Below, piece by piece: positions 32,564 through 41,895 of a stretch of 64,000 bases of DNA (within the stretch, counting starts at the first letter, position 1; each line of letters begins with the position of its first letter). Both the position numbers and the translations under genes were made by a program. The notes beneath the pieces were generated by a model. The model saw nothing but the letters and a program-made list of their open reading frames with translations, was not told the DNA's origin and ran no database searches. This DNA is from Chryseobacterium bernardetii (GTDB lineage: Bacteria > Bacteroidota > Bacteroidia > Flavobacteriales > Weeksellaceae), in contig NZ_CP033932.1 in assembly GCF_003815975.1 (NCBI RefSeq), positions 2,268,501 through 2,332,500 on the forward strand, given 5' to 3'.

Positions 32564-33928
32564 ATGAGCAGAATGAGAATTGTAAAAGGTACTTATACCA
32601 AGATTTCTCAGGAAGGTCATAGCATGTATTCTAACGAGAATATTATCACCACCGCCGGAGCTGCCATTACTGAAACTGGAGCCAGCGATGGGGTAAGCTA
32701 TGGAAACCCCTCAAAACCACCCGCTGGAGAAGTGGTGGCTAAATGTATGGTGAAATTCAGACCTCATGATAAGTATAAAGACAATCCTGATTTTGGCTTT
32801 GACTGGCTAAGAGAAGGGGATTCCGGACAGTTGGGAGATAACTGGTTCGGTGCGGTCATGGGAAAATACTACGAGGCTGATAATGTTACAGTTTTTAAAA
32901 ACGGGAACAGCTGGAATACCAATTTCCACAAAGATCCCAACATGTATGATAAAAAGCTGAAAAGTTATAAAAGTCTTTCTATTTCCTGGAAGAAAATCAA
33001 TAAAAAACCTTATCTGTATCCGATACCGGTTTTGACATTATTGAAAGGGAAATCTGCATTGTTAACTCTTAAAATTGAAATTAAAGAGAAACCTCAAAAG
33101 CTGACTTTTGAGTTCAAAGATAAAGATGCAGAAAAATACCTTTCACTCAATCTTAAAGAGATCGGGGTTATTAAAGTAGGGAAGTATGACAAATCCAATT
33201 ATCTGAAAATAACCTGTAAGGAACAGTTTTCAAAAGAGCAGATGCTGTATGTAAAGGCAGATGGAGAAATCTGTGGTGCCTTAATCATTCACCCCAACTC
33301 TTCAGCTCATGTCAAAAAGATTTCTGCCCTTTTTATTTCTGTAAAAACGGATATTAATGACGTTATTAAAGTAGGAAAGGCCAAACCGGGCAGTCAGCAG
33401 TATTTTACAGAATGCCTGAATCAGGCGCTGGTATCCCCAACCATTCAAAACTCTTTCTCTATTGATTGTACGGGAAATTTCCTGTATAATGCTTTTAGGT
33501 CTAAATTCTGTAAAAAGATAGATGGTAAATATTATATACACAATTCCAGTGGTCTAAAAGATTATCTGGAAGAAAAATTCCGGGATAAATACGGCAGCCA
33601 ATACGATTCGCATTTCAAAGTATTTTTTATAGAAGATATATATCCGGGATGGAAGAATGGTAAGATAGCTTCATATACCAATGGTTTTTCATATTTTAAT
33701 ACCACTTTTACGGTACAGTTTTATACCCATTCAAAAGAAACGGTTGCCCATGAATTGATGCACGCATTAGGATTGCCCCATACTTTTGATGGAAATGCCC
33801 CAGCCAAATATACCTATGAAGCCTATAAAACAAATAATCTTATGGACTATTGTCATCATATACAAATTCCAAGAATAAGTGTTTTTAAGTGGCAATGGAA
33901 AGTATTGAACTCTAAAATTATGCTGTAA
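32564..33928 (+). CDS. Candidate T6SS effector: shared N-terminal domain plus metzincin-type zinc protease
   Basis: A 454-residue protein in three parts. Residues 1-55 (MSRMRIVKGTYTKISQEGHS...) closely match the start of the next effector at 34643 and look like a T6SS loading domain. Residues about 60-300 form a beta-rich region with PDFGFDWLREGDSGQLGD. The C-terminus has HELMHALGLPH (396-406), the full metzincin zinc motif HExxHxxGxxH, plus a Met-turn-like NLMDY (425-429). It follows vgrG1 by three bases and its stop overlaps the start of a lipoprotein gene. Its role as an antibacterial protease is inferred. Confidence 0.8.
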   Translation: MSRMRIVKGTYTKISQEGHSMYSNENIITTAGAAITETGASDGVSYGNPSKPPAGEVVAKCMVKFRPHDKYKDNPDFGFDWLREGDSGQLGDNWFGAVMGKYYEADNVTVFKNGNSWNTNFHKDPNMYDKKLKSYKSLSISWKKINKKPYLYPIPVLTLLKGKSALLTLKIEIKEKPQKLTFEFKDKDAEKYLSLNLKEIGVIKVGKYDKSNYLKITCKEQFSKEQMLYVKADGEICGALIIHPNSSAHVKKISALFISVKTDINDVIKVGKAKPGSQQYFTECLNQALVSPTIQNSFSIDCTGNFLYNAFRSKFCKKIDGKYYIHNSSGLKDYLEEKFRDKYGSQYDSHFKVFFIEDIYPGWKNGKIASYTNGFSYFNTTFTVQFYTHSKETVAHELMHALGLPHTFDGNAPAKYTYEAYKTNNLMDYCHHIQIPRISVFKWQWKVLNSKIML

Positions 33929-34605
33929 TGAAAAAACTATTAATATACCTTTCCATATTATGTTTTGTAATATGTACCTGCCAATCTAAAAAAGAAGAGA
34001 CTCAAAAAAATCATAAAACGAGTGCCATGGTTGAAAAATTTGATTTTGATTTATTTAAAAAATATCAGGAAAGTAACGGGATACTGGAACTGAAAAACGG
34101 ATACACCATTTTATCAATGTCAGCGCCGGAAAAGGATGAAGCGGGAACTCTTGAAGAGTTACTTCCAAAGCCTTCATTTCTATATGTTTACAAAGAATTT
34201 TATCCCAACGGAAATCTGAAGAAAAAAGAAACCAGAGTGAGCGAAACGGTGAAAGTAGAAAAATCTGAATACTATGACAAAGACGGAAAGCTTGAGAAAA
34301 CTGTGGATGAAGATCAAAATTATGGAAAGATTAAATATCAGGATGTATTGAGTTTCCTGGATAAAAAAGGATATATTAATCTTAAAACGGGAGCAGGAAG
34401 ACTAAATGATGACGGAACCAATAAATATGATATTGTATATGATAAGGATATTCCTGTATGGAATATTATGATTATGCAGGGAAAAAGACTTTCAGAAAAA
34501 GAGCTCATGGAAATCATGAAAACCTCTCCCGGTGAACCTAATGCCTGGAAACCTGTTGTGTACCAGATGGATGCTAATACCGGTAGAATCATCAGTGAAA
34601 AATAA
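33928..34605 (+). CDS. Lipoprotein, candidate immunity protein for the metzincin effector
   Basis: A 225-residue predicted lipoprotein. Its ATG shares one base with the effector stop (TAATG). The signal peptide (LLIYLSILCFVICTC) ends in a lipid cysteine followed by QSKKEE, which fits the K-(D/E)2-type surface export signal of Bacteroidota lipoproteins. The middle carries MORN/YwqK-like strands (EFYPNGNLKKKET, SEYYDKDGKLEKTV). Coupled translation and an outer-membrane location suit an immunity protein against a periplasm-acting protease. No known immunity family is recognised. Confidence 0.68.
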   Translation: MKKLLIYLSILCFVICTCQSKKEETQKNHKTSAMVEKFDFDLFKKYQESNGILELKNGYTILSMSAPEKDEAGTLEELLPKPSFLYVYKEFYPNGNLKKKETRVSETVKVEKSEYYDKDGKLEKTVDEDQNYGKIKYQDVLSFLDKKGYINLKTGAGRLNDDGTNKYDIVYDKDIPVWNIMIMQGKRLSEKELMEIMKTSPGEPNAWKPVVYQMDANTGRIISEK

Positions 34606-34642
34606 TAGTTGATCATTACGGAAATTTTAATAATAGTAAGCT

Positions 34643-36346
34643 ATGAGCAGGACGAGAATTGTAAAAGGGACTTATACTAAAATATCTCAGGAGGGACACA
34701 GTATGTATTCCAAGGAAAACATCATTACCTCTGCCGGAGAATCCGTAACTGAAACAGGAGTAGGACAGGGGGTAAAATATGGAGATCCTAAAAGTCCGCC
34801 CAAATCAGAAAAAAGGGTTATTGATATTGTCATGTTCGTTGCCGGGACTACAGACCCTATAAATACAGCAGGACTAAAGCATCAGGCCAATACAGATTAT
34901 TGGAGAAGCAGTAAAACCAATTTCTGGAACAAAATAAAAGATCTTAAACCACAATATTTAGATCTTCATATTGAAGGTGACTTCTTCAGCTGGTCTGGAG
35001 ATAATGACACAAAAGAAAGAAACTTAGCTGCAGACCGGTTATTGGATCTGTTTTTAAGAGTATACAAATTCTGGAAAAACCAGGAAGTTCACATCCATCT
35101 CATAGGACATTCACATGGTGGAAATGTTATCAATCAGTTTACAGAGCTTATTGCTACAGATTCAAAATATCCTAAACCATGGAAAGTGAAGAGTATTACT
35201 TATTTATCAACACCATTCTTCAAGAAAAAGCATCAGCTTAACCATAGCAAGCTGCATAAAGAGTGTAAGATCATCAATGTTCATAACGAATATGACCTTA
35301 CCCAGCAGCTTATTGCAGATTTCAGTTTGGTAAACCTTGAAATTTTCCTAAGAAATTTTCAGATGAGTAGCTTCCAGACTGGTATAGATACTTTAAGAAC
35401 AGTAGATACAGCCGCCTTCAAACATTTATTGAATGTATGGATTGATAATGATACCGAAGGACCGGAATTATGGACAGCCACTGCCACAGGACTATCGGGA
35501 ATTAATCAGATTACAGTAGAATTTATTAATTATCTTGAAAATATAAAACCAACCAAGCCGAACTTAACAAGGGAAATGGATCAGTTTATCACATTGTTGA
35601 AAACATTCCAGCACTGGACGTTTGTAAGTCATGGCAGATTCAATGCAAACCGTGTTGGCCGCCGGGGAGGTTACGGAAGATCAGAATTTTTTGAAGACTT
35701 GGATCTTGCAGCTGGAATCAGGGTTATCAATAACCTTTTCAGTATAAAAACAGGAGTTACTGATAGCTTTATCTTGAATTTCCTGGCAAAAGTTTTTGCA
35801 GCAGAATCAGGGATTACCGATAGCATAGAAGTAACCTCTTGGTCTCCGGTACTCCAGACAAAAGCGCTTCCGATTTTAGATGTTAATATTACAGAGAAAG
35901 ATGATTATCACAGCAGAAATAAAAAGGCTGCATGCAGTAAATTTATTGCAGATACATCAAATGCAGTTCATAAAAACAATCTTCAGGAAGTTTTAATGAG
36001 ACTTCTCAGCCAGTTTGTAGATCCTAAGAAGGCAAGATATGTAACCTATGCATTGCATGGGGCAGAAGTGTATTTTACTGGAGAAATTGATGCACAGATC
36101 AAAATATTACGAAAAAACTTAGGCGTTTATATTGAGCTTGTAAAGCAATACAATGTAGGTTTGGTAACTGCAAAAGATGAAAAAGAGATTAAAGATATGA
36201 TGAAAAGACCGGGAACAGTACCTTATTTAGCTATGGCTGCGCATAGTTTAAGCCATACTCAGTTCTGGCCGGAGGTAGAGCAGGGATTAAAAAATGCATT
36301 CAGTTCAGGAGTAAATCCGGGATATAAGAAGAAAGCAACATTATAA
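34643..36346 (+). CDS. Candidate T6SS effector: shared N-terminal domain plus lipase-like alpha/beta hydrolase
   Basis: A 567-residue protein. Its first ~55 residues (MSRTRIVKGTYTKISQEGHS...) are about two thirds identical to those of the protease effector at 32564. From about 65 an alpha/beta-hydrolase begins (DIVMFVAGTTDP, a strand followed by the oxyanion region); the nucleophile elbow is HLIGHSHGGNV with Ser157 in G-H-S-H-G. Such GxSxG proteins are a common T6SS lipase class (Tle). The C-terminal ~200 residues are helical, with no family I recognise. It is followed by a small membrane protein gene. Confidence 0.78.
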   Translation: MSRTRIVKGTYTKISQEGHSMYSKENIITSAGESVTETGVGQGVKYGDPKSPPKSEKRVIDIVMFVAGTTDPINTAGLKHQANTDYWRSSKTNFWNKIKDLKPQYLDLHIEGDFFSWSGDNDTKERNLAADRLLDLFLRVYKFWKNQEVHIHLIGHSHGGNVINQFTELIATDSKYPKPWKVKSITYLSTPFFKKKHQLNHSKLHKECKIINVHNEYDLTQQLIADFSLVNLEIFLRNFQMSSFQTGIDTLRTVDTAAFKHLLNVWIDNDTEGPELWTATATGLSGINQITVEFINYLENIKPTKPNLTREMDQFITLLKTFQHWTFVSHGRFNANRVGRRGGYGRSEFFEDLDLAAGIRVINNLFSIKTGVTDSFILNFLAKVFAAESGITDSIEVTSWSPVLQTKALPILDVNITEKDDYHSRNKKAACSKFIADTSNAVHKNNLQEVLMRLLSQFVDPKKARYVTYALHGAEVYFTGEIDAQIKILRKNLGVYIELVKQYNVGLVTAKDEKEIKDMMKRPGTVPYLAMAAHSLSHTQFWPEVEQGLKNAFSSGVNPGYKKKATL

Positions 36347-36404
36347 CTGTCTGTTGCAACCTGTATTAAATAATAAAGAACTACCGGATTTAAAAAATAT
36401 TATT

Positions 36405-36737
36405 ATGACGGGCTTAAAATCATTTCTTGCTGAATTTCTGATACTCTTTCTGCTGGTTAACACCCTTATTGTTTCCTTCCTGTGTATTGATATGCCCGAA
36501 GTAGAAGTAAATGCCGGATCTATTGTAACTATTATATTGAAATTTGGTGTTTTATTTTCCGCTCCAGTCGCTTTACTTTTAACCACAGCTCATTTTCTAT
36601 TCGCAAAAGTAGCTAGAAGTACCATTTTAAAGATTCTTATAGCAATTATTGTGGTAGCTGCCCTCTATTTCATTTACCATGCTTTTTTCTGGTATGTAGG
36701 AATCAGTGGGCTGATAGATGATCCCTTGGCTAAATAA
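36405..36737 (+). CDS. Small membrane protein, possible immunity protein for the lipase-like effector
   Basis: A 110-residue protein with three hydrophobic segments (about 10-30, 42-65 and 72-96). I use ATG 36405; an in-frame TTG at 36354 is possible but has no support. It lies 58 bp after the lipase-like gene in the same direction. No family is recognised. Position suggests an immunity or accessory role; a membrane protein guarding against a phospholipase would be plausible, though most known Tli proteins are lipoproteins. Confidence 0.55.
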   Translation: MTGLKSFLAEFLILFLLVNTLIVSFLCIDMPEVEVNAGSIVTIILKFGVLFSAPVALLLTTAHFLFAKVARSTILKILIAIIVVAALYFIYHAFFWYVGISGLIDDPLAK

Positions 36738-37023
36738 ATAGTAAGGATTGAATGGCTGCAGGATAGAATTATAAGGGCAATGTTTTTACTTTCCAGCAGA
36801 TCTGTTTTATTACCAGATATCAAAACCAGAATATTCTTACCAATTTAAAGGTATATCAGTAAAACGATAAGTAAGTATAAAAGAAAACCTATTCAAAGAA
36901 CGTCATGCTAAATATGGGATTATTACGGATTCTTTTACAATTAAAATATTGATTATATTGTATCACTCATAAGAAGAATCAGTATTCTTCACAAACAAAA
37001 CCATGTTATCAAATTAAGCATTA

Positions 37024-37695
37024 ATGAACACAATCACAGATCACATTAAATACTTTTCAAAACTGTCTGCTGTATTTATCTTCAGTCTATTTAAGATTTA
37101 TGCCATAGGGATTCTTTCAACAGTGATTACTTTCTCTCTTGGGATTTATATTATGGCCGAAAGTTTAGGCTCATCATTAGGACACAGTGGAGCCCTTGGA
37201 TTTCTGATGGTAACTGTGATGGCTAAGCCTTTATCCGCAGGACTTTTCTATCTCCTAATGATTGCCGCACCGTTTTGTATCTGGATCTTCTCAACAAAAT
37301 ACGGGATGTCCAGAATCATCAGCAGACTTGTCCAGGATCATTCCAAAACCATTTTGGTTCCCTTTATTGATAAAGTGGTTGGTAAAATTAAAAACAATCA
37401 GCCAATGGTTGTCCGCAACAGTACAGATTATGCATTGGCAAAAGTAAGGTTGGTAAATGAATTTAAAAACAGCTCAGAAAATAAAATTCTTAAGCGAATT
37501 TTAGGATATGCCCTTAGTAAGGTGAAATTTGATGAACTCAATTTAAGCGATGAAAATGTAGACTTTTATGATATCATTAAAACTACACTGATTGAAAAAT
37601 TACATGAGCTGGCAGAACCTTCAGCCATGATGTTTTATATCTATATCGGCCTTCAGTGGATAAGTCTTATTCTTCTGTATTTTCTGGATATATAA
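37024..37695 (+). CDS. Membrane protein of unknown function in the T6SS island
   Basis: A 223-residue protein with hydrophobic helices at about 12-48, 58-90 and 205-222, and a soluble, helical middle (about 100-200) with KVVGKIKNNQPMVVRNSTDY. I do not recognise a family. It lies between the lipase-like module and tssH, rightward like both, after a 286-bp gap without a gene. It could be a second immunity or accessory protein. Confidence 0.55.
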   Translation: MNTITDHIKYFSKLSAVFIFSLFKIYAIGILSTVITFSLGIYIMAESLGSSLGHSGALGFLMVTVMAKPLSAGLFYLLMIAAPFCIWIFSTKYGMSRIISRLVQDHSKTILVPFIDKVVGKIKNNQPMVVRNSTDYALAKVRLVNEFKNSSENKILKRILGYALSKVKFDELNLSDENVDFYDIIKTTLIEKLHELAEPSAMMFYIYIGLQWISLILLYFLDI

Positions 37696-37972
37696 CAGTA
37701 AATTAAACTTTGTGAAAAGATATACGGGATTTTATAACCTGTTTAAAAAAGCTGGAAAGATAAAAAAAGCCGGTTATTACATCTCTAATTGAAGAATTAA
37801 CTATCTTTATCACATTTAGAATAAAATATTTAATTTTAGCAGAATTAAAGAGCCGCTTCTGATTCCTGAATGATCAGCAATAAAAAGTAGAGGTTCAAAA
37901 GAAAAAATAACATCAAATCATCTGAAAACAATAGTAAACAGAACGCAAATATTAATATAAGAAAAATTATAA

Positions 37973-40468
37973 ATGGGAGTACTAGTAACCAACGAAACAG
38001 TAAAGCAGCTATTTCATATTGCTCAGTCGATAGCGAGGGAAAACTATAATGCCACTTATGGAGGCCCACATATTCTGCAGGCTTTAATGCATAAAGATAT
38101 TGGTCTCAATGAATTTTTAAAAAGTATAGACAAAGATCCCGGCTATTTTTACGAATGGGCAGATGTACGTATTGAAGAATATCCTAAGACCAGCCATCTT
38201 CCTGATGAAGTAGGGCAGGATGAAGCTGTAGATACTCTTATAGAAGAAGCAGATGATATCCGTTTAAAACTTGGGCTGGATGAGATTACCCCGATCTGTA
38301 TTCTTACTGCCATTGTAAAACCTCAGGTAGTATTTTCACTTCAGCAGTTGAAGTCATTGCCGCTGAGAGAACATGATATCTTCAACCTGTATAGAAAAGA
38401 TACTCCGTTTACTGTTTCTGAGAACGGAGATTTTGCATCATTATTCTCCAACGGTTCAGACTTTGCAGATTTGTCTCTCCCCTCTATTAAAAGTTATTGT
38501 GTAGATAGAACAGCACAGGCCAGAAATGGAGATCTGGAAAATATTATCGGTAGAGATAAAGAATTAAGAATGCTGGTTGAGATCCTTTGCAGAAGAAGCA
38601 AACCGAACGTGATTATCATCGGAGAACCGGGGGTTGGAAAAACAGCTCTGGTAGAAGGTTTCGCTATAGAAATTACAAAAGGAAACGTTCCGGAAATGCT
38701 TAAAAACGGAACCCTTTTAGAACTGGACACAGGAGCCTTATTAGCAGGAACCTCTTACAAGGGAGAAATAGAAGACCGCCTGAAAAAAGTAATCAATGAA
38801 TGTAAGAAAATTGAAAAAGCCATTCTTTTCATTGATGAGATCCATACTCTTTTAGATCCGAAAGGAAGCATCGGGAATGTCGCCAATCTATTGAAACCTG
38901 AACTGGCAAGAGGGGAAATCACTGTTATCGGAGCTACCACTCAGGAAGAATACAGAAAAATTATTGAACCTGAACAGGCTTTCAACCGTCGTTTTGAAGT
39001 ATTAACAGTGAATGAACCGGATGAAAAAACTTGTGTAAAGATGATTGACGTTCTTTTGGAAGGCTATAAAAAGCACCATGGCATTGAAGTGGAAAAAACA
39101 GCGCTTCCTGAATGTGTACGTTTAGCAAAAAGATATGCAAAAGGTAAAAAATTGCCCGATGCTGCCATCGATTTATTAGACAGAACCATGGCCGCCATTA
39201 AAATGCTGGATGAACTTTCTGAAAAAGAACTGGGCAGCTGGAAAGAAAGCTATGACACTATTTTAAAAGAAGAATTTCTTGATAATAAAGATAAAGCCGA
39301 CGAACTGATCTGGACTTATAATTTATTGAGAGATAAAATTAGCCCAATTTTATGGGGATCATTAAGTGAACAACCCGCTCTGGACAACTCAATGCCGGTA
39401 GATCAGATCCAGAAGATCATTGAAGATACCTATGCAGAGCTTTTACAGCACGCTGCTAAAAAAAGAGAAAAAGTAGACCGTTTGGAGCTGGCTGCTGTAA
39501 TGGCTGCTAAAACCAATATTCCGATCGGGAAAATTCAGGCACAGGAAAAAGAAAAACTCCTGAACATGGAATCCCTGCTATTAAACAGGGTAGTTGGTCA
39601 GGACCATGCACTAAAAATACTTTCCGATGCTATTGTTGAAAACCGAAGCGGATTAAACAAACCGGGACAGCCAATTGGATCTTTCTTCCTTTTAGGGCCA
39701 ACCGGAACCGGAAAAACAGAGCTTGCCAAATCAATGGCAGAACTATTGTTCAACGATGAGAAGGCCATGGTCCGTTTTGATATGTCGGAATTTAAAGAAG
39801 AGCATTCGGCAGCTTTATTATATGGAGCTCCTCCGGGATATGTAGGGTACGAAGAAGGAGGAATGTTGGTTAACAAGATCAGACAACAGCCTTATACCGT
39901 GGTTTTGTTTGATGAAATTGAGAAAGCCCACCATTCAGTATTTGACGTATTCCTTCAAATCATGGATGAAGGAAAAGTACACGATAAGCTTGGTAAAGAA
40001 GGAGACTTCAGCAACGCTTTAATCCTATTTACTTCCAACATCGGAAGTGAAGAGATTGTAAAACAGTTTGAAGAAGGAAAAGTTCCTGAATCATCTTCAC
40101 TGATGCAGATTATGTCCAATTCAGGAAGATTCAGACCGGAATTTTTAGCCAGAATCACAGAAATTATACCTTTTGCACCAATCACAGAATCTATTGCAGA
40201 AAGAATTTTCAATATTCAGCTGAAATCACTTCATACCTCATTAACAAGACTGGGAATTGCCTTAAAGATCAGTGATGATGCAGTAAGAAACCTTGCTCTG
40301 GGAGGATTCAGCAGTAAATACGGAGCCAGACAGATTTCCGGAGTGATCCGCGCACAACTGGCAAGGCCTATTTCCAAAATGATCGTAAGAGAAGAAGTGA
40401 AATCCGGACAAACCATTCACGTTGACTGGAATAAAGAAGAAGAAAAATTAAGCTGGAAAGTTGATTAA
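37973..40468 (+). CDS. tssH: T6SS AAA+ ATPase TssH (ClpV-type)
   Basis: An 831-residue Clp/Hsp100 ATPase that disassembles contracted sheath. Residues 1-150 form the N-terminal ClpN domain. The two AAA+ modules have Walker A GEPGVGKT (217-224) and GPTGTGKT (575-582), and Walker B ILFIDEIHTLL and VVLFDEIEKAH. The second module has the RPEFLARI and GARQISGVI sensor regions. A ClpB-type long M domain is absent, as expected for ClpV. It is the only sheath-recycling gene in the window; its sheath substrate (TssB/TssC) is not encoded here. Confidence 0.92.
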   Translation: MGVLVTNETVKQLFHIAQSIARENYNATYGGPHILQALMHKDIGLNEFLKSIDKDPGYFYEWADVRIEEYPKTSHLPDEVGQDEAVDTLIEEADDIRLKLGLDEITPICILTAIVKPQVVFSLQQLKSLPLREHDIFNLYRKDTPFTVSENGDFASLFSNGSDFADLSLPSIKSYCVDRTAQARNGDLENIIGRDKELRMLVEILCRRSKPNVIIIGEPGVGKTALVEGFAIEITKGNVPEMLKNGTLLELDTGALLAGTSYKGEIEDRLKKVINECKKIEKAILFIDEIHTLLDPKGSIGNVANLLKPELARGEITVIGATTQEEYRKIIEPEQAFNRRFEVLTVNEPDEKTCVKMIDVLLEGYKKHHGIEVEKTALPECVRLAKRYAKGKKLPDAAIDLLDRTMAAIKMLDELSEKELGSWKESYDTILKEEFLDNKDKADELIWTYNLLRDKISPILWGSLSEQPALDNSMPVDQIQKIIEDTYAELLQHAAKKREKVDRLELAAVMAAKTNIPIGKIQAQEKEKLLNMESLLLNRVVGQDHALKILSDAIVENRSGLNKPGQPIGSFFLLGPTGTGKTELAKSMAELLFNDEKAMVRFDMSEFKEEHSAALLYGAPPGYVGYEEGGMLVNKIRQQPYTVVLFDEIEKAHHSVFDVFLQIMDEGKVHDKLGKEGDFSNALILFTSNIGSEEIVKQFEEGKVPESSSLMQIMSNSGRFRPEFLARITEIIPFAPITESIAERIFNIQLKSLHTSLTRLGIALKISDDAVRNLALGGFSSKYGARQISGVIRAQLARPISKMIVREEVKSGQTIHVDWNKEEEKLSWKVD

Positions 40469-40480
40469 ATTATAAAGCAT

Positions 40481-40516
40481 AAAGGCTGAATGGTAAATCT
40501 GCTTTTTAGCCTTTTT
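40481..40516 (+). terminator. Hairpin terminator after tssH
   Basis: AAAGGCT (40481-40487) pairs with AGCCTTT (40508-40514), followed by TT. The loop is long (20 bases). Confidence 0.5.
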
Positions 40517-40541
40517 ACTTGTTGATATAAATACATTAGAG

Positions 40542-41420
40542 ATGAAAACAATTGTCAGAAATATCTTTACATGGATAATGCTTTTGGGAACTGTTGCTAT
40601 GGTAAATGCTCAGTTTCTTGCAGCATCAGATACGTCGGAGAGCAGTGTGAGAAAATACCAGGGAATCATTAATTCCAACAAAGATCTTGTTGAGTTTATA
40701 GAACAGCTGCTTCTTCAGAAAGGACTTCCCAAGCATTTAAGAAACCTAGCCCTTATTGAATCTCATTTTGACAAAAACATTACCTCGGGAGCAGGAGCAG
40801 TAGGAGTATGGCAGCTCATGACAGCACATGCCAACCAGTATGGCCTTGCAGAACATCAGCGTACAGATGTATATAAAAGTACCAAAACAGCAGTTATTTC
40901 CCTTGCAAATCTGTATAAAAAGTACAATAACTGGGTAACAGTAGTAGCGGCTTATAACTGCGGTGAAGGAAATGTTGCTAAAGCTATGCAGGCAGCAGGT
41001 TCCAGTCAATATCACGAATTCTACAGATATCTTCCTGCAGAAACCATCAATCATGTTAAAAAATATCTGAATGCCTGTTATGCCACAGGAGAGCTTCAGA
41101 GCGTATTAAACAATTATAACTCCTCAAGGATCAACAAAGTCTTCTTTGAAGAAGGAAACAGAAAAGTAACCAGTGCAGCATTATCGGAAACAGAGATCAA
41201 TGCAGGATTTAATCTGAAAGTAATAGCTGATGAACTGGACGTGGAAGTAGATAAAATTCTTGCATGGAATCCCGGAATTACAGAAGAGCTACAGAAAAAA
41301 GGAGAAAGTAGTTTTTATCTTCCTACTGATCTGATGCCGGATTTTCTTCTCAGAAAACATAAAATTCTTACCAGATCAATTAAAGAAGCATCTGGAAATG
41401 GGGCAGGAATACAGCCTTAA
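40542..41420 (+). CDS. Exported lytic transglycosylase (SLT family) with LysM-like end
   Basis: A 292-residue exported enzyme. After a signal peptide (IMLLGTVAMVNAQ) comes a family 1 lytic transglycosylase domain (about 40-180): ALIESHFDKNITSGAGAVGV with catalytic Glu in the ES pair, VGVWQLM and VVAAYNCGEGNV. The C-terminal ~60 residues resemble LysM (FNLKVIADELDVEVDKILAWNPGI). It resembles MltD. Placed directly after tssH, it could open the cell wall locally for T6SS assembly, a role known for transglycosylases in other T6SS loci. Confidence 0.82.
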   Translation: MKTIVRNIFTWIMLLGTVAMVNAQFLAASDTSESSVRKYQGIINSNKDLVEFIEQLLLQKGLPKHLRNLALIESHFDKNITSGAGAVGVWQLMTAHANQYGLAEHQRTDVYKSTKTAVISLANLYKKYNNWVTVVAAYNCGEGNVAKAMQAAGSSQYHEFYRYLPAETINHVKKYLNACYATGELQSVLNNYNSSRINKVFFEEGNRKVTSAALSETEINAGFNLKVIADELDVEVDKILAWNPGITEELQKKGESSFYLPTDLMPDFLLRKHKILTRSIKEASGNGAGIQP

Positions 41421-41440
41421 ACAATTTAATGATATTTATA

Positions 41441-41475
41441 GTAACCAAGTCATAACAGGCTTGGTTATTTTTTTA
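41441..41475 (+). terminator. Terminator of the lytic transglycosylase gene
   Basis: GTAACCAAG (41441-41449) pairs with CTTGGTTAT (41460-41468), with one G-T wobble, followed by a T tract. Confidence 0.7.
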
Positions 41476-41752
41476 TTTTTAATCGGTTGTGGTGTTCAAA
41501 AAGAGGACAAAACCTGAGATTCTATTATTGTGAATAGAAATTCTTTGAAAAAAATATTTTTTTAAATCTTAATAAAGCAGAAATCTCAATTTTTTTATGT
41601 TTTTTAAGCAAAAGTTAATAAATGTTAAAATTACTTAAAATAATATTAATATTTCTCGTTTATGTGGAAAATATTCCTTCTGGTCAATACTTTATGGGTT
41701 TAGAAAAACCTTTACCGCAGAGCGATTAAGTGGAGTTATTAAATCCAAAATC

Positions 41753-41843
41753 GTAGAATTACTACAAAAAGTCGTAGAATTACTACAATTTTTCAGATTT
41801 CTCATGAAAAGTTTTTTTCCCGAAAAAAGACCTTCTATATTTG
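41753..41843 (+). promoter_or_regulatory. Conserved tssD promoter module, copy 2
   Basis: GTAGAATTACTAC occurs twice (41753-41765 and 41774-41786; 21 bp apart), then TATATTTG at 41836-41843, 62 bp after the second site and 60 bp before the ATG. The ~150 bp upstream of the ATG are nearly the same as before tssD1. Confidence 0.75.
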
Positions 41844-41895
41844 CTACACAATCACTGAATCACAAAATATTATTAACGATTAAAATTTACAAATC

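Larger units (their letters stand above)
41421..41895. other. Intergenic region: terminator, AT-rich DNA and tssD2 promoter module
   Basis: About 475 bp. It has the transglycosylase terminator (41441-41475), a very AT-rich middle in which I see no gene, and the tssD promoter module at 41753-41843. Confidence 0.7.

Noticed and set aside
36850..36990. Short protein-like fragment (ENLFKERHAKYGIITDSF)
   Set aside because: The frame is about 30 codons with stops just upstream and no recognisable match; it may be decayed coding DNA but cannot be supported.
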